Origin: Heloderma charlesbogerti
Taxonomy: Eukaryota; Chordata; Lepidosauria; Squamata; Helodermatidae
Direction: 5' to 3'
DNA length: 64,000 nucleotides
Assembly (NCBI GenBank): GCA_026122225.1
Contig: JANEZZ010002679.1
Coordinates: forward strand, 248,001 to 312,000
Part shown: in pieces, positions 23,801 to 32,600 of the stretch
Numbering within the stretch: the first letter of the stretch is position 1
How the letters are laid out: the number at the start of each line of letters is the position of its first letter
Notes under the pieces: model-generated
The model's input: only the letters and a program-made list of their open reading frames with translations
Told to the model about the DNA's origin: nothing
The model's database searches: none
Translations under genes and position numbers: made by a program

Positions 23801-26800
23801 GCCTAAGCAAAGGCAGAAAACCAGTCAATTCCTAGCATTTATACTAGGCCTGGCTAATCCAGAGATGTCTTACTGCCTGCTAACCACACGGGCCAATGTT
23901 GCATGTATACCCATATTCCTTCCTGTGCCTGAAGATGATTCTGAGGCCTGATTGCACCCTCACAGCACATGGGAGTTAGCCAAGCTAAATCCCCAGTCTC
24001 AGAGCCCAAAGTTCCTGGTGGAAGCCCCAGAGACTCTGACAGCATGGCCATGGAACCACAAACTAAATGGCTGTATTGGATACGGCTGCATTACAAACTG
24101 TGGTCGCTTTCATGTTAGTTTAACTACCATCTACCACAAGGATGGGCAGAAAATAAATTATGGCCTACTGGTGGTTAGGGCTAGGGGGCAAGCCCCTTTG
24201 CCATGGGTGATGTAGACACAGGGTGTACAGTACGATGGGGGGGGGATGATGAATGTTTTACACTTGTGACCATTTAATTTGATTTAGTGGACGTTCTAAT
24301 AACCATCAAACAAGTTAAAGTTAGCTACATCTACATCTGTTCTTGGTTTCTTTGTAATTTCGTGCAACTCTGTTACTGAACTTTCTGAATGCATTGAGTT
24401 CAAGGAATCTCAAAGCGTGCATTCATTCAGCTGCTAGTCAAGAACCTGAACCGAAAAACACACAAGTTCTTTCCTAGTTTTCAGCTCATGTCAGCCTCCA
24501 GTTAACCCTTTGGATTGCAGAAGCAAACCACAAAAATTGAAGTGTGTTAATGGACTGTTGTGTCAAGAGATAACAAACTGCATAAAGCAAACCCTCAGAA
24601 GAGGTTCCAGGAGAGAGATACAACAGGAACCTATCAGTGTAAGAATGTTTCAGACAAATGCTTAGAAATACAGTGGCGTTTGGACACCTAGCTTTCCTTT
24701 GTCTCCAAGCCATTTTCATGAACAGTAATGCATTTACAAGAGCTATCCATCATTTGACATTGGAAATAATACAAATGGGTAATGGCCTGAACAATGTGTT
24801 TATATGGAATGATTACATATGGTGCTGCATCCATTTTATGTCTCTCCCAAATGACCTCAGCTCTGAAATACAAAGGACATTCCTGACAAAGCTCTTATTT
24901 TTCCTCCAATAAACAATTGTCATAACTAAGTCAGTATCTTTAACACCCCTGCAGTGAAGCTTTGTTTTCATGTCTGACCTGATGTGTTATCGGCCAAGAT
25001 CACGTCAGAGGATGTGTCACTCCATATCTAGCTTGATGCTTTGCCACCCTGCTAGTCTGAACTGTATGGCTTGTTTTCGGGAGGGGGGGTCATCGTTTTA
25101 AGAGATATATTGTTGAGAGGCTGTCAACTTAATAGCCAAAGATTAAGTAGGTGCAAATGGCTAGAAAAATCCTTTTGAATGTTGATTAATGGCTTTTTGA
25201 TGGCTGCGAGGCCACTATAGCCAAGTTATACAATCCTTTTAAAGTTATTTAGAGACAATACAGTGTAGTTAAATTATATTTTCCTATCCCTCCATATGAG
25301 GAAGGAAGTGTAGGTAGACTCATTTTATAAACACTACCTAACATCTACAACAAATGTATCACTGGAGGGGGGCAGATAGGACTCAGGGCTTCTTCACATG
25401 GAGCTTGTATCCTGCTATTGAGATGGCTACCTCAACCTCACAGAAGTTTGCGGGCTCTTTAGATGACGTTGTGAACCTCCAGGGCATCTCCCACCATTTC
25501 CCCCAGCCTATCCCATGTTTTCCTCAAACGCAGAAGATGTGGTATTTTTTCCAGCCCATGGAACAGGAACACCATTACCTCTCCATGAAATTCTCCAGTA
25601 GCGGAAGAAACCGCTGTGTCTGGGTGGCTGTGGGTGTTTTAAGTTGTTGGGGATGTGGTCAGGATGACGAAGGCATTGAGGATGGGCTGCTGGGCGTGTC
25701 GCACCTGGGAGATCCTAAGCAAGGATCCTCTTGGCAAGGAGGGAAGAACAGGCAGGAGGGTTCCTTGCATGGAAGGAGACGGAGCAGATTTGACAGGTGC
25801 GAGAGCAGGAGTCACCCGCCAACTGCACTCTCTCCCTTCCTTGCAAGGAGGGGAGGGCGCACAGCTGGAGGGCACCTCCTGCTTCTGCTAAAGTCTTGCT
25901 GAGGAAGGACTTTCCTCGATTCAGACTATGTGTCTGCCATGTAAATGCTTGAGCACATTTCTCAATTGGAGGGAGAAGAGGGTAAAATGCTTCAAAGGGA
26001 GACAGACTTGATCCCCCCCCCACCAAGTTCAGAATCGATGTCCTCTGTTGATTCAGAACATCCCATTACGTTCAGTGGGGCTTACTCCCAAGTAAGTGTG
26101 GCGAGGGTTGCAGACTTACAGCATGAAAGCTATGACTCAGAAGTAAGTTGTAGCTTTCCTGGGGGCTGCAAGAAAACAGTTCAGCACAAGTTAAGAGATG
26201 AAAACAAGACTCCCTGCCCCCCGCTCCTTTGCATACATGCTAGGGTGGGAGGGAGGCGCTCCTTTGATTCAAACCATGTCTTCTGAGGGGCAACGATCTA
26301 GGACAGCATGGAAGAAGGTGGGGCAGGCATCTGCACAGGGTTGGCATATACGTGCATACAGCCATTGAATGGACTTGCACTCATGCCTGTGAAAACATCC
26401 CTACGATTGGAGAGCCAGCCAGCCACTATCTCTTCTCCTAGCCCACCTTACAGGGTTGTTGGGAAGCCAGAATAAGGGGGAAGAGCAACAACAGTGTGTG
26501 GGGGGGGGGAGAGAAAGCCCGTAGATGGGAAGCCTCCTATGGAAGCACTATGAGGACCCAAGCAAACGTATCTGGAAGGAGGGTTCCCTCCACCTTTAAA
26601 GTCATCAGAAGGGCTTCCAATTTCCCTCCTGCTGCAGAGGAGTGGAGGGATGGGTGGAGCCATTAATCACGTTACAGGAACCGGTGCTCACCCTTCTGTC
26701 CTGATTTTTCCATGCAGCCATGAAAAGGTATAGAGGGGAGGGACACGCTGTGAGAGATGCCTATGTACTGGGCCAGTCTAAATCCCAGAAAGGATCCAGA

Positions 26801-29800
26801 ATCAAAAGGACCGGTTTATAGTGGGATAAAGTGCCAGGTGTGAAGAGACCCTCAGAAAAACCTTTCTCTGTGCTGAATCCTACCTCTACTTCACACACAC
26901 ACACACACACACACACACCTATGGAGCTATTGGGGATAGATTGTGCAAAGAGGAGGCTTCCTTGAGACTCCTTCCAGTGGTTGCTTCAGAGATAAAGGCA
27001 AAAGCCAGACTTCCCTTCATCCCCAAAGGAACCACTGGGGAAGGGATTTGGCTTGGAGAAAATATACCAGAGGGCTGCACTGTCTCTTAGCCCAGTCCCT
27101 CCACCAGCAGTTGCTTTGGAGGCTCTAAGACACAGCAGTGACCTGCACAGAGTCATGGCACCTGGTGCTTCCTTCTGTTGGCTGTGCTCACTTCCTGCAC
27201 AGCCAACATAATTCCCCTGTAAGCCCAGAGTTTCTCTTTATTAAGCAAAAAGCCCACATCCTTACCAGGGCTTTCTGCTTTCGGTTTCTTTGTGGGGTTA
27301 CAATGGGCTCTTTTACATGGTAGACATGCGGTTTGAATCAAGGAAAGGGAGGAGTCCATCCCTCCCTCTCTGGCGTGTGTGCAAAGCAATGGGGGTGGGC
27401 AGGGAAGAGGAGTCTTGTTGTTGTTGCTCAACCTGTGCAGGACTTTTTCCTCTCAGCCCCCAAGAAATCTATGATCCCCATTCCCCCACACACTGCCCCA
27501 CACCCAAAGGTGAGTGACCTGGAAGCTCCATCCTGGCCATTGCATAACTCTCTCGGATCTGGGGTGCGGGGGAGCACAAATAGCCGAGCAGGCAGGCAGC
27601 AACAGCATTTGCTATGAGAAAGCAAAGTGGCTTGCTTGCTCACTCTTGCTATTCTGGACAGACTGATTCAGCATGGATTGAGGAAAGTCCTTCCTCAGCA
27701 AGTTCGTAGCACATTATAGCACTATGTTGGCATTACACACTGCCGACATGGCACCATCAACTTTTATTGCAGCTTATCTCCAATCTTTTTGAAAGCGGGA
27801 TAAAGGTGGAAAGCGCAGGACAGGAGACATCCTGGAGATGTAATGTAATGGACCTGCAAACTTCCGTGGATGACCAATCATGAGCATGCAATAAATTGCT
27901 CATGTAGAGAAGCCCCAAGAACACTAGTGCCTGTATGTTCCCCAAGACAGCTTCAGGATACTCCCCAGCAGAATCAGGGAAGCAAGCATGTGTAACCTTC
28001 AACCCAGTGTTTGAGGAGGAGGCAGGGAGGGTGTTCCTACCCTTTGCTATTTTTTTTCCTGCCAGTGCTGAGGGAGCTTTGTGTCATAGTTCGAAGTACT
28101 TCAAAGAACACTGTTTAAACAAAAGCAAATATTTCCAGTTTCCTCCTCTACCTCCCCGTTGTTGTGGAGTTTGTTATGCATAAACTGCTTATCTCATCCC
28201 AATTATACTGTGAGAAAGTTTATGAATATTTATGGTGAGAATTTATAATTTAGTGCTCTGTCTTTCCTCCTGATTAATTCAAGGACACTTCAATTGTTAT
28301 GACGTCTGGTTCCTGGAGCAGTCAAACCATTTCTCCTGGACACCTAATTGAAACCCTGCATATTTTTCATCAAGCAACCAATGTCAAATGCTGGTTCTTG
28401 GCTGTGCGAGCATTTTTTTCAGCTTCCTGGAGATTACAGAAGTTGAGCCTTATTTATGGGTGTTTTCTTGAATTTTGCAAGGGAAATGGGTGCCGAATTC
28501 CTGTTGCAAACAACCCAAACAGCATAAGGCTAAGGAGCTTTACTTTAATTAGGATGCATCATGGCATCATGAAAACATTTCACTGTCACACAGCTTTATA
28601 TATTAGAAAGAACTGTTGATTTTTTTCCCCATCTTAAAAATGTTTAGAGGGAAAGGGCTTCTTTCTATTCTTCCGCTTCTCTTCAGTGTGAGTTGATCAA
28701 CTGTTTGACTGCTTTTCATTTGATTTTCCCCATAAGCGGTCTGCATGCCTGCCATAAAAGCAGGAGCTTCCCCTGAGATTACAGTTAAAGTAAGACTATT
28801 TGGTGGATTCTGAATCCACAGACCCGCCAAAAACACTGCTTCTTCTCATAAATATTTTCAGCCACCTACCTAAAGTAGGACTGTTGGGCAATTAAAAAAA
28901 GGTGACCAATCGTCTGCTTTTTAAGCACTTAATTTAGCAATTATATTTTAAAAAGTATGCCTAGGAAGAAAACCTAGGAATAGGCAGGCATCTTGTTGGT
29001 ATTTTGAACAAGGAGTAAAATAGCATAGGTTACAATGCAATAAGCTAAAGCCACCATGCATTCTTTGAAGAAAAAGCCAACTTTAATATTGTAATAAGGT
29101 GGGGGGAAGGGGTCATGATGGCCTTCCAGGGATCCCTTACAGCCTAATGACTCAAGCCCTCTCAGGTGTTATAGTTAGCTCAACATGCAAACAGGGATGC
29201 ACCAAGTAGTTCCGCCTCCCCATCTTGCATGTGCCAGGTAGCTCTGCCCCTAGGCGTCAATGTGTACAGTGTGAAGGTCTTCAGGGAAAGGCTTTTGTCC
29301 ACATGAAAGCTTCTGTATGAGCAGGAACCCTATGTTACCAAGGTTCCTGCATGCGTGTACAGACAAAGCTGTCCCCCCATTTCAGATCATGTTTGTGTTG
29401 CACACACGGATGCTCGGAGGTGGAGCTACTTGGTGCACTTGACGGTGGGTGCGGGGCTACTTGGCTCACATGTTGGGGTAACTAGTTTAAATAATGCTTG
29501 AATAGAGCTTCTGGTTATAAAAGAGCCAGAATTAGTGGGAAGCCAAAACTGACTGAACATGTTTGGCCTGGCAAATCACCATTGTGTTAGGCCAATAGCT
29601 CTTAACGGCCAACAAATATGTAAAGGGATGCCTCTTCCCCCATGTTCTCCCAACTCCACAAAGGAATGTGCCCATTCCCTCTGTGAGAGGGCTTAGTTGG
29701 AGCTCTAAGGGCACAAGAATTCCCCCTAGAAATCTAATGGAGGAGCTGTAACCTTTGGAGTGTTAATGTTGTGAATATCCATCTACCTTCACCTTGAATA

Positions 29801-32549
29801 TATGTGTGAATAAGTGGTACCATGTACCACAAAAACACTATACACCTCTGGTGCTTCATTCCAAAGAAAACAAACCTTGGAGAAGCGCGTGCACCCCTAG
29901 AGTTCTCACCACTCAGAGAACTGGGTTGTGAGAATGTAATAATATTTTTTAATTTCCTGTTCTCCTAACACACTAGAAGCAAAATAGGCTCAACAAAAAA
30001 TGAACAACTTGCAGCCATACTAATTAAGATTGGCCCTTGCAGATTAATCAACCAAAGCTTTAAGTGCTTAATCAAACTTATTTGATCAAAGCTTGCAGTC
30101 CTAACCCAACGTTGCCAATAAGCCCAGAAAAGGATAGATGATTGTGTAAAGACACTGGGCACAATCCACTTAGAAACTTTCCTGCACACACTCCATTGAA
30201 GGGAATGGGAGTTGGGCTAGTGTTCTTTGGACTTGGTAACAACACACATATGTTAACTGTACAGTTGTATACTAGCAATTTATACTTTTTCGTTTAAAAA
30301 AATCACTTACTTTGGAAAGTTCTCTGTCAAATTTCTCTGAGAGCTGTTGGGCTATGATTTCAAGCCTCTCCATCCTCTGCACAGGAAATGTGGTATCTGG
30401 CAGATATACTAAGCATTGGCACACTCTGTGGTCATCCAAAGAGCCGGTCACATTGGCAAATGGCTGCAAGAACATTGAAGTTGGGAAAATCTCAGTAATG
30501 CCACTGGATGGTGACATTTCCCCCTAACGATACTTGGAGTATGACCAGTATAACATTCTTCAGACATAAACAAAAAGCTGTTCATGCAGTCTTGACAGAG
30601 CAAGCAGACAGGTTGTTACATTGTGAACAATTTCTGATTTGAATCCATGTTCAAAGACTAAAGCCTTGTAGGCTTAGCCAATAGAAGAGGAGGAAGAGGA
30701 AGAGGAAGAAGAAGAATCTCCTAAATTGCTTAGCAAATAAAAAACAGCCAGTTAAATCTGTTTCCTCAAGTGAAAGATTATAATGGAATCTACAGTAATT
30801 GAACTACTAAACATATCTGCGGATAATTCAAAATACGTTCGTACATTTCTCAGTGCTGGAAATCTCACCATTTAGTAGATAGTAACTTTGGACCTTATAG
30901 GACTATGTGTCTATCTAATTGGTCCAGTATTTTATGTATTTGACCCAATATTTACCATGCATTTACTTATTTGGCGGGTAGAAGGGCCCCAACCTCCCCA
31001 CACACCCATATCAGAAGACACTAACCTCAGCTCATCTGCCACTCACAGGCCTGTGAGCTTTTCTACATGAGGCTGTTAATCCGCTGTATGTACTTTTGAT
31101 TTCATCACAGCATTGAGATCCGAGCACTACACAAAAAGTGTTTCCTTTCCTGATTTTGCACTACATTACCTCTAGGTGGCAGTGTGGTATGGCAGAATAA
31201 TGCAAATGCACAAGTGGAAAAAGGGTTTTCTTTCATTTTCACAATTAAATGCAGCATTTTCCCTGCTCTAAAAAAAACTTACTAAAAGTGCTGTTTAGAC
31301 ACAGAAGTGAAACTGGAGACTCACAACGTCATTTAAAGAACCCATAAACAACTGTGAGTAGAGAATGACAAGTGTATGATAAATGCCCCATGTAGAAAGG
31401 CCCTGAGTCCGTAACCATTCCAGCAGAGACTGGGGAGATCTGGGGATTCCCTTCCTTAGTGGAAGCTTCCCTGCCTCTTGCATCCACTGCTGCTGCTCTG
31501 CAATGCCTCCAGTGTCTTCAGTGATCCCTCCTTCCCAAGGACACTAAACCTGAGTAACTGCTGCACCCTTGAAACATACCACTGCTCACAGAAGCAAGGC
31601 AGATGTAACAGTGTTATAGGCTTCTCAAAAGACATGCAGAGAAAGCTAGAGGGGATGACAGATCCCTGGCCATCATTCTCCTTCTGTGGTTTGGCTCTGC
31701 TTATCTTATATTTCCTTTACAGCTAATTGTCCCTGCTCCAGAATTAGACTGAAGATAGGTAGAGATAAACAATGGATTGAGAAAGGCACCAACAGCTCTG
31801 CGATCCTTTCCCACTTTCTCTGCCAAGGGGAATCTCCAGAATTCTCAACAGTCAAAGCCTGGCTCAACTGGGGCTACTTTTTACATGGTGGCTGTTCATA
31901 TGTAGCCAGGTTCTATGTCTGTGGCAGCCAAGTCAGCCAGTGTCAGGAGTGGAGCATACACCACTGCCACTTTGTTCAGAATTGCAGGTGCAGCTCTTAC
32001 CTTTATCCCATAGGAATCATCAGGGAATACACTGGAGAAAGTAAAGGATTGTACTCAGGGGCACTATTAGAGGCAGGGGCTAAACCTCCAGGTTATCCCA
32101 GCCATTAAGACTCAAGCTTACTCCTGTCTGCATATCCCCATCCTGGAGTCTATATCTTGGTCACACTTGTGTGTGACAGAATGTTGTGCACCATGATGGA
32201 CAAGATTAGATTAGAATGGAAGATTCTTTTCCGCTCCCCCCATTTTTAAGCGACAGATTAAATGTATTCTTAACCAAAATGTATTGTAATGTTGGAATTA
32301 AAAAAAAAAAAAACACTAGAGGAAAAATTCTTTACAAGTTCTGAAAACTCTGTGTGGTGAGGCAAGAAGCAAATGGAGCAGCAGGAACAGCAAAGCAGAG
32401 CAGTATGTAGACAGAACACAAGTCTTTGGCAAAGCAGCTGCATTCAGAATAAGTCAGAAGAATGCTTTGAAGTGACATCAGTTGCTTGCTTTCTGTGTGT
32501 GTGTGTGTGTGTGTGTATATGTGCGTGTGTATGTATGTATGTATGTATG

Positions 32550-32600
<51 letters not shown>

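Noticed and set aside
31686..32108. 140-codon open frame in intron 2
   Set aside because: Cys-rich but no known pattern and no supporting exon structure.
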